Shown piece after piece: positions 27,337-36,047 of a stretch of DNA of 64,000 nucleotides; the first letter of the stretch is position 1, and each line of letters begins with the position of its first letter. Under the pieces are notes generated by a model that was not told the origin of the DNA, made no database searches, and saw only the letters and a program-made list of their open reading frames with translations. Origin of the DNA: Intestinibacillus massiliensis (GTDB lineage Bacteria > Bacillota > Clostridia > Oscillospirales > Butyricicoccaceae); contig JAJUJC010000004.1 in NCBI GenBank assembly GCA_029267335.1, positions 62,001-126,000 of the forward strand, read 5' to 3'. The translations under genes were made by a program, and so were the position numbers.

Positions 27337-28743
27337 TTACGCCTGTTCGGTCAATAGCTGCGCCATGCGCACACCCATTACCGAAGCCATCATGAGTCCG
27401 CGCGTCCAACCGGACGCATCGCCCAGACAGTGCAGCCCGCGCACACTGGTCTCAAAGCGGTCGTTCATTGTGACCCGGTTGGAGTAGAATTTCAGTTCCG
27501 GCGCATAGAGCAGCGTTTCGTCCGCCGCAAAGCCCGGCACGACCTGATCGACCGCGCGGATAAAGCTCAAAATATTGACCATCGTGCGGTACGGCATCGC
27601 GCTCGAAATATCGCCCGCGACCGCGTCGGGCAGCGTCGGACGCACGTTGGAGCGTTCAAGCTCCTTTGCCCAGGTGCGCTTGCCCTCGAGGATGTCTCCG
27701 AAACGCTGCACGAGCAGATGCCCGTCACCGAGCATATTGGTCAGCTCACCGATCTTCTTGGCATAGGCGATCGGCTCATTAAACGGGGCGCTGAAATGGT
27801 GCGAGCACAGGATGGCGAGGTTCGTGTTGCCGCTCTTGAGATCCTTGTAGCTGTGTCCGTTGACGACCGCGAGGTTGTTGTCGTAGTTCTCCTGACTAAC
27901 AAAGCCTCCCGGATTCTGGCAGAAGGTGCGCACCTTATCACCGAAGGGCTTGGGATAACCGATCAGCTTGGATTCGTAGAGGACGTTGTTGACCTCCTCC
28001 ATGACCTCATTGCGCACCTCGACACGCACGCCGACATCGACCGGCCCCGGCTCGTGCGCAATGCCGTGCGTGCGGCACAGATTTTCCAGCCAGTCTGCGC
28101 CCTTGCGTCCCGCGGCGACGACCACGCGGTCTGCTGCGACGGTCTCGGTCTCACCCGTGCGTGCGTTTTCAAGCTGCACGCCCGTGCATACACCGTCTTC
28201 GATGCACAGATCGCGGCACATCACGCCGAAGCGAATTTCCACGCCCTGTTCGATCAGCCAGTGCTGAATGCGGCCGTACACCTCCTGCGCCTTTTCCGTG
28301 CCCAGATGGCGAATGGGGCAGTCGACCAGTTTGAGTCCCGCCTGGATTGCGCGGCGGCGGATGCCCTTGACTGCCTCTCCGACGTCGCGCCCCTCAACGT
28401 GCTCATCCGCGCCGAACTCCAAATACAGCTTGTCCGTCGCGTCGATCAGCGACTGCGCAAAGTCCGCGCCGATCAACTCGGGCAGATCGCCGCCGACCTC
28501 GCTCGACAGCGACAGCTTGCCGTCCGAAAACGCACCCGCGCCGGAAAAGCCCGTCGTGATATGGCAAAACGGCTTGCAGTGCACACACTCGTGCGTCTTG
28601 CTCTTGGGGCAGCCGCGCTGCTCGATCGCTGCACCCTGCTCAAGCATGAGGATGCTGCCGGAATACTGCTTCCTGCGCAGTTCCAGTGCGGTGAAGATGC
28701 CCGCCGGCCCTGCGCCCACAATGACCAGATCGTATTTTTTCAT
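27337..28743 (-). CDS. FAD-dependent oxidoreductase (uncharacterised dehydrogenase family)
   Basis: A 468-residue flavoprotein. The N-terminal Rossmann FAD motif is VGAGPAGIFTALEL (8-21), followed by a distinctive cysteine cluster CPKSKTHECVHCKPFCH (45-61), GFSGAGAFSDGKL, a second dinucleotide-contact region (VVVAAGRKGADWL) and a C-terminal FAD motif LGDASGWTRGLMMASVMG. This pattern matches the large uncharacterised FAD-dependent dehydrogenase group (COG2509 type) of Firmicutes. Reaction and substrate are unknown. The ATG has GGAGGAG about six bases upstream. The gene is preceded by a purine riboswitch with a terminator, tying it to purine status. Confidence 0.85.
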   Translation of the reverse strand: MKKYDLVIVGAGPAGIFTALELRRKQYSGSILMLEQGAAIEQRGCPKSKTHECVHCKPFCHITTGFSGAGAFSDGKLSLSSEVGGDLPELIGADFAQSLIDATDKLYLEFGADEHVEGRDVGEAVKGIRRRAIQAGLKLVDCPIRHLGTEKAQEVYGRIQHWLIEQGVEIRFGVMCRDLCIEDGVCTGVQLENARTGETETVAADRVVVAAGRKGADWLENLCRTHGIAHEPGPVDVGVRVEVRNEVMEEVNNVLYESKLIGYPKPFGDKVRTFCQNPGGFVSQENYDNNLAVVNGHSYKDLKSGNTNLAILCSHHFSAPFNEPIAYAKKIGELTNMLGDGHLLVQRFGDILEGKRTWAKELERSNVRPTLPDAVAGDISSAMPYRTMVNILSFIRAVDQVVPGFAADETLLYAPELKFYSNRVTMNDRFETSVRGLHCLGDASGWTRGLMMASVMGVRMAQLLTEQA

Positions 28744-28775
28744 GATTTTCTCCTCCTAATCGTCGTCAGGACATG

Positions 28776-28804
28776 AAAAAAGCCACCAAAAACAGCGTTT
28801 TGGC
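28776..28804 (-). terminator. riboswitch-controlled terminator before the oxidoreductase
   Basis: Minus-strand GCCAAAA and TTTTTGGTGGC form an imperfect stem followed by T6, 25-35 bases upstream of the ATG. It is the likely expression platform of the purine riboswitch (ligand would favour termination). Confidence 0.75.
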
Positions 28805-28829
28805 GTATATAGCATGCCCCCGTATCGGG

Positions 28830-28903
28830 GTAACTCATAGCCGCGCTATTTCCGGTAGCTTCGTAGAAACGCCTGAACCGATTTTCAGGCATATATCAGT
28901 TAC
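28830..28903 (-). promoter_or_regulatory. purine riboswitch aptamer (guanine type by its discriminator C)
   Basis: The minus strand folds as P1 GTAACT/AGTTAC, J1/2 GATATAT, P2 GCCTGA/TCAGGC, J2/3 GTTTCTAC, a P3 with loop CCGGAAA, and J3/1 GGCTATG. The J2/3 sequence and the CTATG with a C at the ligand-pairing position match guanine riboswitches. P3 contains a mismatch and bulge, and the usual GACTATG is GGCTATG. It lies between a consensus promoter and a terminator in front of an FAD oxidoreductase. Confidence 0.85.
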
Positions 28904-28914
28904 ATTCCTTGAAG

Positions 28915-28943
28915 ATGATACGCGAAAAAGGTGCTTTTGTCAA
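28915..28943 (-). promoter_or_regulatory. sigma-A promoter of the riboswitch-oxidoreductase unit
   Basis: Minus-strand TTGACA (28938-28943), 17-base spacer, TATCAT (28915-28920), just downstream of the flavodiiron protein gene. Confidence 0.85.
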
Positions 28944-28960
28944 GCATCTTTTTTGTATTT

Positions 28961-30088
28961 TTACGCTTTTCCGCGATAGACCTGCTTACGGCTCGGCAGC
29001 ATTTCCCAACCGAGTGCGGTCAGTTCCTTTTCCGTGATAGCAACCGACTCGCCGCCCCAACCGTAGGAACCAAACGCCATGCCCACACGGTTCTTGGGAT
29101 ACAGTCCCTTGAGATAGGTCAGGAACGCCGCGACGGTGGGCATCAGACCGCGATTGAGCGTAGACGCGCCGACAAAAATATACTTTGCCTCGAGCAGCTT
29201 GCCCATGATGGCGGACGGATGGATGTCGCGCAGGTGATACAGCTCGACCTGCTTGCCCTGTGCTTCGTACTCTGCGGCAAGCTGCTCCGCCATCTCTTCC
29301 GTCGAGCCCCACATGGAGTCGAACGCGATGACGACCTTGTTCTCGTCGCAGTCATTTTTGCACCAACGGCTGTAGGCTTCGAGCACCGGGGCGATATGCT
29401 CGCGCAGCAGCACGCCGTGCGCCGGGCAAATCATGTCGATCGGCAGCTCCGCCGCCTGCTTGAGCAGACCGACGACCTGCGTGCCGTAAGGCAGCACGAT
29501 GTTCGCGTAGTAATCCGCCTCGCGCTCCATGAGCGTTTCATAGCCCAGATCGACGTCGTAAATGCTGCCTGCGCGGCAGATATGCTGTCCAAACGCGTCG
29601 TTCGAGAACAGGATGTTCTCGCCCTCGAGATAGGTCAGCATGGAGTCCGGCCAGTGCACCATGGGCGCGGGGATGAAGCGGAACGTATACTGCCCGACCG
29701 TGAGCGTGTCGCCGTTCTTGACGATGTGGCACGCAAAACCGTCGCCGTAATACGCCTTGATGCCCTTCTGTGCGCCTGCGGTGCAGTAGATCGGCACTTC
29801 GGGCAGACGCGCGGCGATCGCGGGCAGCGAACCAGAATGATCCGGCTCGATGTGGTTCTGGATGATATACCGGATGCGTTCGAGCGGAACGACCTCCTCG
29901 ATATTGCGGATGAACTCGTCCGTGCACTTTTCCTTCACGTTGTCGATCAGCACATAGTCCTCACCTGCTTTGACCAGAAACGCGTTATAGCTCGTACCGC
30001 TCGGCGTCTGGTATCCGTGAAAGATGCGGACATCCGGGTCACATACGCCGACCGAATAAATATTTTCGCGAAGCTGAATTGCAGACAT
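28961..30088 (-). CDS. FprA-type flavodiiron protein
   Basis: A 375-residue A-type flavoprotein that reduces O2 to water and/or NO to N2O, protecting anaerobes. The metallo-beta-lactamase-like domain (1-245) supplies di-iron ligands His79, Glu81, Asp83 and His84 (NHIEPDHSG), His in MVHWPDSM, Asp in FSNDAFGQH and His in CPAHG. The flavodoxin domain (about 250-375) has the FMN loop DSMWGSTEEMA and GSYGWGGE. The electron donor is not encoded in fusion, so a rubredoxin elsewhere is expected. ATG 30088 follows GGGGGAA. It is transcribed separately from the downstream oxidoreductase, which has its own promoter. Confidence 0.95.
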   Translation of the reverse strand: MSAIQLRENIYSVGVCDPDVRIFHGYQTPSGTSYNAFLVKAGEDYVLIDNVKEKCTDEFIRNIEEVVPLERIRYIIQNHIEPDHSGSLPAIAARLPEVPIYCTAGAQKGIKAYYGDGFACHIVKNGDTLTVGQYTFRFIPAPMVHWPDSMLTYLEGENILFSNDAFGQHICRAGSIYDVDLGYETLMEREADYYANIVLPYGTQVVGLLKQAAELPIDMICPAHGVLLREHIAPVLEAYSRWCKNDCDENKVVIAFDSMWGSTEEMAEQLAAEYEAQGKQVELYHLRDIHPSAIMGKLLEAKYIFVGASTLNRGLMPTVAAFLTYLKGLYPKNRVGMAFGSYGWGGESVAITEKELTALGWEMLPSRKQVYRGKA

Positions 30089-30120
30089 TACAAATTCCCC
30101 CTGTACTCAATGTTTTTTCA

Positions 30121-30155
30121 AAAAAGGGGGGAGCGATACCTAACTCGCTCCCCCT
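30121..30155 (-). terminator. terminator of secA
   Basis: GGGGGAGCGA and TCGCTCCCCC stem, followed on the minus strand by CTTTTTT. Confidence 0.9.
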
Positions 30156-30162
30156 TCGGCTT

Positions 30163-32919
30163 TTATTGCGGATGGCCGCTTTCCTTGAGGTAGCAGCATT
30201 TCTTGTACTTCTTGCCGCTGCCGCACGGGCAGGGATCGTTCATACCGATTTTCTTGGCGGCGCGCACCGGCTGTTTTTGCAGGCTGCCGTCGTCCGCGCC
30301 GGCAGCACCGGTCTCGTGTGCGACCTGCTCGCGCTTGGGCTCTTCCTGGGTGCGTACACGCGCCAAATAGATCATACGCACGGTGTCCTCGCGGATGGCG
30401 TCGATCATGGCGTCGAACATGTCGAAGCCTTCGCGCTTGTATTCGACGACCGGATCGTGCTGACCGTAGGCGCGCAGACCAATGCCGTTGCGCAGCTCCT
30501 GCATCGCGTCGATGTGATCCATCCACTTTTCGTCGACGTTGCGCAGCAGTACGACGCGTTCCAACTCACGCATGATCGGCGAGCCGATTTCCTCTTCTTT
30601 CTGTGCATAAACCTCGTGTGCACGGTCCTTAAGAATGTTCTTGAGCTGTTCGCTCGACAGATCATCCAATTCGTCCGTGGTGTACTGCAGGTCATCCTCC
30701 GTCAGAATCGTGCCATGGAAGCGCATGCGAAGCTGATCGAGCATGGGCTGCTCGATATAATGCTGCTCACCGACCGCCGCATCGACTGCACGGTCGATCG
30801 TGGTGTCGATCATGCCGACGATCGCGTCCTTGACATCCTCGCCGGAGAGTACCTTGAGGCGCTGACCGTAGATGATCTCACGCTGTTTGTTCATGACGTC
30901 GTCGTATTCGAGGACGTTCTTACGGATCTGGTAGTTGCGGCTTTCGACCTTGCGCTGTGCGGACTCGATTGCGCCCGACAGGATCTTCTGGTCGATCGGT
31001 TCGTCGTCCGCAATGCCGAGCGAATCCATCATGTTCTGGATGCGTTCCGAGCCGAACAGACGCATGAGGTCGTCCTCCAGCGAGATGTAGAAGCTCGATT
31101 CGCCCGGGTCGCCCTGACGGCCTGCACGACCGCGCAGCTGGTTGTCGATGCGGCGGGACTCGTGACGCTCGGTGCCGAGGATATACAGACCACCGACCTC
31201 GCGTACCTTCTTCGCGTCCTCGTCGGTCTCCGCCTTGAAGCCGCGATACAGCGCTTCAAACTTCGCGCGGATCTCAAGAATCGCAGGGTCTTCGGTCTCG
31301 CTGTGACCGTTCGCTTCTACGATCAGCTCGGGCGGATACCCCGCCTTGCGCAGCTCGTCGAGCGCCATGGTCTCCGCGTTGCCGCCGAGCATGATGTCGG
31401 TACCACGACCTGCCATGTTGGTTGCGATCGTGACCGCGCCGAACTTACCTGCCTGCGCAACGATGTCCGCTTCCTTCTCATGGTACTTCGCGTTGAGCAC
31501 GGTGTGCTTGATACCCTTTTTCTTGAGTGCCTTGGACAGTTCCTCCGACTTTTCGATGGAGATCGTACCAACCAAAATGGGCTGACCCTTGGCGTGACAC
31601 TCCTCCACCTTGCGAATGACCGCCATGAGCTTGCCCTTTTCGTTCTTATAAACTGCGTCCGGATTGTCGTGACGCGCGATCGGACGGTTGGTCGGAATTT
31701 CGATGACATCGAGCTTGTAGATGTCGCGGAACTCCTGCTCCTCGGTCAGCGCGGTACCGGTCATGCCGGACAGCTTGCCGTACTGGCGGAAAAAGTTCTG
31801 GAAGGTGATCGTCGCAAGGGTCTTGGACTCGTGCTGGACCTCAACGCCTTCCTTGGCTTCGATTGCCTGATGCAGGCCCTCGTTGTAGCGACGTCCGAAC
31901 ATCAGTCGACCGGTGAACTCGTCGACGATGATGATCTGTCCCTCGCGCACGACATAGTCAACGTCGCGCTGCATGACGCCATGCGCCTTGATCGCCTGAT
32001 TGATGTGGTGCTGCAGCGTCGTATTTTCCGGATCGCTCAGGTTCTCCACCTTGAAATACGCCTCTGCGCGCGCCTGACCGTGCGGGGTCAGCATCGCGGT
32101 CTTTGCCTTTTCATCGACGATATAGTCCGCCTCAATGTCGTCCTGCTCCTCCTTCGCGTCGACTTCCTTGACGCGAAGCGGGGTCAGCGTGCGTGCGAAG
32201 TGATCCGCGATCTGGTACATATCGGTGGACTTATCGCCCTGACCGGAAATGATGAGCGGGGTACGCGCTTCGTCAATCAGGATGGAGTCGACCTCGTCGA
32301 CGACCGCGAAGGCATGGCCGCGCTGCACCATGTTCGCCTGATAGATTGCCATGTTGTCACGCAGATAGTCAAAGCCGAATTCGTTGTTCGTACCGTAAGT
32401 GATGTCCGCGGCATACATCGCACCGCGCGCTGCGGGCGGTACGTCGTGGATGATGAGTCCGACGCTCAGACCGAGGAAACGGTAAAGCTTGCCCATCCAC
32501 TCGGAGTCACGCTTTGCGAGATAATCGTTGACCGTGACGATGTGCACGCCCTTGCCGTTGAGCGCGTTGAGATATGCCGGCAGGGTCGCGACGAGGGTCT
32601 TGCCCTCACCGGTACGCATCTCTGCGATACGTCCCTGATGGAGCACGATGCCGCCGATGAGCTGCACGCGGTAATGACGCATGCCAAGCACGCGATCCGC
32701 GCCTTCGCGCACGGTCGCAAATGCCTCCGGCAGGAGATCGTCGAGCGTTTCGCCCTTGGTCAAACGCTCCTTGAACTCCTCGGTCTTGGCGCGCAGCTGC
32801 GCGTCGGTCAGCTTGCGGTACTCGTCCTCGAGTGCATCAATCTGATCGACGATCGGGGTGATGCGTTTCAGTTCGCGGCTGGAGTAGGTTCCGAAGATTT
32901 TATCGAGAATTTTAGCCAT
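30163..32919 (-). CDS. secA: preprotein translocase ATPase SecA
   Basis: A 918-residue motor of the Sec pathway at the membrane. It begins [17 protein letters not shown] and has the nucleotide-binding folds with [20 protein letters not shown], the [19 protein letters not shown] segment and [13 protein letters not shown], the helical scaffold and wing domains, and a C-terminal zinc motif [16 protein letters not shown] for SecB or ribosome contact. Full length with no insertion. CAGGAAAGG lies upstream of the ATG; a promoter is at 33003-33032. Monocistronic. Confidence 0.99.
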   Translation of the reverse strand: MAKILDKIFGTYSSRELKRITPIVDQIDALEDEYRKLTDAQLRAKTEEFKERLTKGETLDDLLPEAFATVREGADRVLGMRHYRVQLIGGIVLHQGRIAEMRTGEGKTLVATLPAYLNALNGKGVHIVTVNDYLAKRDSEWMGKLYRFLGLSVGLIIHDVPPAARGAMYAADITYGTNNEFGFDYLRDNMAIYQANMVQRGHAFAVVDEVDSILIDEARTPLIISGQGDKSTDMYQIADHFARTLTPLRVKEVDAKEEQDDIEADYIVDEKAKTAMLTPHGQARAEAYFKVENLSDPENTTLQHHINQAIKAHGVMQRDVDYVVREGQIIIVDEFTGRLMFGRRYNEGLHQAIEAKEGVEVQHESKTLATITFQNFFRQYGKLSGMTGTALTEEQEFRDIYKLDVIEIPTNRPIARHDNPDAVYKNEKGKLMAVIRKVEECHAKGQPILVGTISIEKSEELSKALKKKGIKHTVLNAKYHEKEADIVAQAGKFGAVTIATNMAGRGTDIMLGGNAETMALDELRKAGYPPELIVEANGHSETEDPAILEIRAKFEALYRGFKAETDEDAKKVREVGGLYILGTERHESRRIDNQLRGRAGRQGDPGESSFYISLEDDLMRLFGSERIQNMMDSLGIADDEPIDQKILSGAIESAQRKVESRNYQIRKNVLEYDDVMNKQREIIYGQRLKVLSGEDVKDAIVGMIDTTIDRAVDAAVGEQHYIEQPMLDQLRMRFHGTILTEDDLQYTTDELDDLSSEQLKNILKDRAHEVYAQKEEEIGSPIMRELERVVLLRNVDEKWMDHIDAMQELRNGIGLRAYGQHDPVVEYKREGFDMFDAMIDAIREDTVRMIYLARVRTQEEPKREQVAHETGAAGADDGSLQKQPVRAAKKIGMNDPCPCGSGKKYKKCCYLKESGHPQ

Positions 32920-33002
32920 GTATCCTAACTGCCTTTCCTGTATATTACCTTATAAAATAAGGATGCAATGCGAATTTGTCAGATGACGATTTGCCACATG
33001 AT

Positions 33003-33032
33003 ATTATATCACATAACGCATGGGTACAACAA
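33003..33032 (-). promoter_or_regulatory. sigma-A promoter of secA
   Basis: Minus-strand TTGTTG (33027-33032), an 18-base spacer and TATAAT (33003-33008) with an extended -10 TG. The element TGTGATATAAT is identical to that before kdpD. Confidence 0.65.
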
Positions 33033-33098
33033 TGAATTTTTTGAAAACATTGCAAAAGTGCCGCTGTACATGACAAATTCCCGAAAAATGCTGCACGG

Positions 33099-34022
33099 TC
33101 AGCGCAGGATCAGGTATGCGGTGTATGCCACATAGGTGAGCGCCATGATCGCACCGACCGGACGACTCATCTTGCCGCGGCACGACGGCAGCCAGAACAA
33201 CACGCTGATGACCACCAGCACCGCGCAGTCGATAATCGCCGTGGACGCGACCGTGATCGGATTGAGCACCGCAGAAATACCCAAAATGAACAGGATATTG
33301 AACAGGTTTGAGCCGATGACGTTGCCCATTGCGATGTCGTTCTCGCCCTTGCGCGCCGCAGCGAGCGAGGTGACCAGTTCGGGCAGTGAGGTACCGATCG
33401 CGACGATTGTCAGACCAATGAGCGTTTCCGACAGACCGAGCGCGCGCGCCAGACCGGTCGCACCGTCGACCGAAAGCTGTCCGCCCGCAATGATGCACAC
33501 CAGACCGAGCACGATATACAGCACGATAAACGGTGTGCGCATGGGCTCTTCTTCCTTTTCCATGCCGACACGCGCGCGCAATGCCGCACGGATCTGCGCC
33601 GTCATGACCGCGGCAAAGAAAATGAGCAGTACGATGCCTTCAACGCGCGTGATATCGCTGCCGCGCGCGATCATCACGAGCAGCACGACCGCCGCGCCGA
33701 GCGAGAGCGGCCAGTCGCGCCGGATGATCTCACGGCTGACAACGAGCGGACATACGACCGCGCTGATGCCCGCGACCACGAGCAGATTAAAGATGTTCGA
33801 GCCGACTACGTTGCCGACCGCGATCTCGTTTGCGCCCTTGAGCGCCGCTGTCACACTGACCGCAAGCTCGGGAGCAGAGGTGCCGAACGCGACGATCGTC
33901 AGACCGACGAGCAGGCTCGGCACACCCAGACGACGCGCTGCCGCAGACGCACCCGCGACGAACTTGTCCGCGCCCCATACGAGCAGTGCGAAGCCGATGA
34001 CGAGCAGGATGATAGATTTCAT
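33099..34022 (-). CDS. CaCA-family cation antiporter, probably manganese-responsive
   Basis: A 307-residue membrane exchanger of the YrbG-type CaCA superfamily with about ten helices in two inverted halves. Both alpha repeats are clear: GLTIVAFGTSAPELAVS...GNVVGSNIFN (about 40-80) and GLTIVAIGTSLPELVTS...GNVIGSNLFN (about 200-240). The family exchanges Ca2+ or related divalent cations for Na+/H+. The yybP-ykoY riboswitch in its leader, a Mn2+ sensor in studied cases, suggests a role in Mn2+ (or Mn2+/Ca2+) export. No convincing terminator follows the gene in 33033-33098. Confidence 0.88.
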   Translation of the reverse strand: MKSIILLVIGFALLVWGADKFVAGASAAARRLGVPSLLVGLTIVAFGTSAPELAVSVTAALKGANEIAVGNVVGSNIFNLLVVAGISAVVCPLVVSREIIRRDWPLSLGAAVVLLVMIARGSDITRVEGIVLLIFFAAVMTAQIRAALRARVGMEKEEEPMRTPFIVLYIVLGLVCIIAGGQLSVDGATGLARALGLSETLIGLTIVAIGTSLPELVTSLAAARKGENDIAMGNVIGSNLFNILFILGISAVLNPITVASTAIIDCAVLVVISVLFWLPSCRGKMSRPVGAIMALTYVAYTAYLILR

Positions 34023-34050
34023 AAATACCTTTTCCTTTCTTTTTGTGCAT

Positions 34051-34100
34051 AAAAAAAAGACTTTCTATGCACTTTCCCCAGAATATGTGCATAAAAGTCT
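34051..34100 (-). terminator. Mn2+-riboswitch terminator
   Basis: Minus-strand GACTTTTATGCAC and GTGCATAGAAAGTC pair over a loop of about 15 bases, followed by T8-T9. The 5' arm overlaps the 3' strand of the riboswitch P1, giving a ligand-ON switch. Confidence 0.85.
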
Positions 34101-34186
34101 CGCTTCTTGACAGAGCGGTCCGGATCGCGTACGATCGTCCTGACGGTACCGCCCCACGCGCGCGGCGTGAGCTACTCCCCTTTATC
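34093..34186 (-). promoter_or_regulatory. yybP-ykoY (manganese) riboswitch
   Basis: The minus strand reads AAAGGGGAGTAGC, a GC-rich arm, ACCGTCA, a second arm, CTGTCAAGAAGCGAGACTTT. These are the conserved 5' GGGGAGUAGC, central CCGUCA and 3' GUCA..AGC(A/G)AGAC-UUU blocks of the family, with P1 between AAAG and CTTT. Known members bind Mn2+ and turn on export genes. Confidence 0.9.
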
Positions 34187-34192
34187 TTGTCC

Positions 34193-34221
34193 ATCATACG
34201 GAATCCGTGCGGATTTGTCAA
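34193..34221 (-). promoter_or_regulatory. sigma-A promoter of the antiporter unit
   Basis: Minus-strand TTGACA (34216-34221), 17-base spacer, TATGAT (34193-34198). Confidence 0.85.
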
Positions 34222-34239
34222 GCGTCGCGCGAAATTTTC

Positions 34240-34268
34240 TTTACATTTTCAAGGTTTTTCATTATACT
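34240..34268 (+). promoter_or_regulatory. sigma-A promoter of prfB
   Basis: TTTACA (34240-34245), 17-base spacer, TATACT (34263-34268); divergent from the antiporter promoter only 20 bases away. Confidence 0.75.
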
Positions 34269-34314
34269 ATATGGGAACGAAAATACGATGAAGATCAATA
34301 AAGGGAGATTTTTC

Positions 34315-35442
34315 ATGCTGGAATTTGAAGAATACAAGGTAAAGCTTGCCGGACTCGCGCCCGAACTCGAAAAACTGCGCGGCAGTCTGGGGCTTGAGCA
34401 GGCAGGTCGCGAGGTCGAGGAGCTTGAGATGAAATCCGCGCAGCCCGGCTTCTGGGACGACCCCGAGGCAAGCCAAAAGGTCGTATCCCGCATGGGTGCG
34501 CTCAAAGGCAAGATCGAAGCCTATGCCAAGCTGTGCACGCAGCACGAGGATCTGCTTGCGCTTTGCGAAATGGCGCTCGAGGAAAACGACGACTCCATGC
34601 TCGAGGAGCTGACCGAGGGCTATCGCGAACTGGAAGAGGGTCTGGAGACCCAGCGTCTGTCCACGCTGCTGACCGGCGAATACGACGGCAACAACGCGCT
34701 CATGTCGTTCCACGCGGGCGCAGGCGGCACCGAGGCTCAGGATTGGTGCGAAATGCTGTACCGCATGTACACACGTTGGGCGGAACGTCACGGCTTCTCC
34801 TATAAGATCCTCGACTATCAGGATGGCGACGAAGCGGGTCTGAAGTCCGCAGACATCCTCATAGAGGGCGAAAATGCGTACGGCTTCCTCAAGGGCGAAA
34901 ACGGCGTACACCGTCTGGTGCGTATCTCGCCGTTCGACGCGTCCGGTCGCCGCCACACCTCGTTCTCCGCGATCGAGGTCATCCCCGAGATTGAGGATAC
35001 CTCCGAGGACTTCGAGATCAAGCCCGACGACTACGAAATGCAGGTGTTCCGTTCGTCCGGTGCGGGCGGTCAGCACATCAATAAGACCTCGTCCGCGGTT
35101 CGTCTGATCCACAAGGCAACCGGCATCGTGGTCTCGTGCCAGACCGAGCGTTCCCAGTTCCAGAACAAGGAGACCTGTCTGCGCATGCTGCGTTCCAAGC
35201 TCGTCGAGATCAAGGAACGCGAGCACCTCGACAAGATCTCCGACATCAAGGGCGACCAGAAAAAGATCGAATGGGGCAGCCAGATCCGCTCCTATGTGTT
35301 TATGCCCTACACGCTGGCAAAGGACACGCGCACTGCGCACGAGGAAACCAACATCAACGCGGTCATGGACGGCGACATCGACGGTTTCATCAACGCGTAT
35401 CTGTCCGCGCTCGCAACCGGCAACTGGGCGACAAAATCATAA
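34315..35442 (+). CDS. prfB: peptide chain release factor 2, without programmed frameshift
   Basis: A 375-residue class I release factor recognising UGA and UAA. The tripeptide anticodon SPF is seen as RISPFDASGR, and the peptidyl-hydrolysis motif GGQ is at 251-253 (SGAGGQHINKTSSAVR). ATG 34315 has AAGGGAG about eight bases upstream. Most bacterial prfB genes carry an in-frame TGA near codon 25, bypassed by +1 frameshifting. Here the equivalent site (LRGSL, CTG followed by GGG) is an uninterrupted reading frame, so that autoregulation is absent. Confidence 0.97.
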   Translation: MLEFEEYKVKLAGLAPELEKLRGSLGLEQAGREVEELEMKSAQPGFWDDPEASQKVVSRMGALKGKIEAYAKLCTQHEDLLALCEMALEENDDSMLEELTEGYRELEEGLETQRLSTLLTGEYDGNNALMSFHAGAGGTEAQDWCEMLYRMYTRWAERHGFSYKILDYQDGDEAGLKSADILIEGENAYGFLKGENGVHRLVRISPFDASGRRHTSFSAIEVIPEIEDTSEDFEIKPDDYEMQVFRSSGAGGQHINKTSSAVRLIHKATGIVVSCQTERSQFQNKETCLRMLRSKLVEIKEREHLDKISDIKGDQKKIEWGSQIRSYVFMPYTLAKDTRTAHEETNINAVMDGDIDGFINAYLSALATGNWATKS

Positions 35443-35455
35443 TGTAACATAACTT

Positions 35456-35489
35456 ACACGCGGCGTTCACAAAAACGCCGCGTGTTTTT
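35456..35489 (+). terminator. terminator of prfB
   Basis: ACACGCGGCGTT and AACGCCGCGTGT stem followed by T5. Confidence 0.9.
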
Positions 35490-35556
35490 CATACGGCTCG
35501 ACTATGCTGATACTTGTTCCAAGACAAATTATCAAGTTGACAGGAGTTTGACCCAT

Positions 35557-35943
35557 ATGAACAGACAGCTGAAAAAAGTAGTTTTCGCGGCGTTTTGTGC
35601 CGCTTCTCTCACCCTTTCCCTCGCCGCCTGCGGCAGCACACAGAGCACCGCCGCCGCGCAGACGAGCACTGCCGCACAGAGTGACACGGCTTCCTCGAGC
35701 GACAGTGCCGCAGCGTCCGACAAGAGCGCTTCGACCGATAATGCGGCACAGAGCGAGGGCGGCACCGATGCCAACACCTCTGCGACCCCCAACGAAGACG
35801 ACGCACCGTCAGGCGATCAGGGCACGCCGCCCGAACGATTCGCGGGCGGCAAACGGCACGGCGCGCCCAGCGGCGAAAAGCCGCAGTCCGATTCCGGCAC
35901 GCAGACCACGACTGACGCTACGACCGCCACAACCTCCGGCTGA
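35557..35943 (+). CDS. small low-complexity lipoprotein
   Basis: A 128-residue exported protein: a lipoprotein signal peptide (MNRQLKKVVFAAFCAASLTL) ends in lipobox LAAC with lipidated Cys near residue 25. The rest is almost entirely Ala/Ser/Thr/Asp/Gln low complexity, with a short PPERFAGGKRHGAPSGEK stretch near the end. No domain is recognisable. AGGAG is about ten bases upstream of ATG 35557. It is flanked by terminators on both sides, so it is a separate transcript. It may act as a disordered surface tether; function unknown. Confidence 0.65.
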   Translation: MNRQLKKVVFAAFCAASLTLSLAACGSTQSTAAAQTSTAAQSDTASSSDSAAASDKSASTDNAAQSEGGTDANTSATPNEDDAPSGDQGTPPERFAGGKRHGAPSGEKPQSDSGTQTTTDATTATTSG

Positions 35944-35948
35944 TCCCC

Positions 35949-35987
35949 AAAAGCACAGCGTATCGCAGGATATGCTGTGCTTTTTTG
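35949..35987 (+). terminator. terminator of the lipoprotein gene
   Basis: AAAAGCACAGC and GCTGTGCTTTT stem followed by further T residues. Confidence 0.85.
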
Positions 35988-36047
35988 ATTGTGCACGCAG
36001 TATAGCGCTGCCTCTTGTGGGTCATACTACCGCCGGAGGGGATTTTT

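Noticed and set aside
30079-32928. 949-codon open frame on the plus strand opposite secA
   Set aside because: Antisense shadow of secA caused by GC-rich codon periodicity; no domain, no ribosome site, and secA is complete.
34207-34314. N-terminal extension of prfB
   Set aside because: The extension overlaps the prfB promoter and lacks a ribosome site; ATG 34315 fits the family start.
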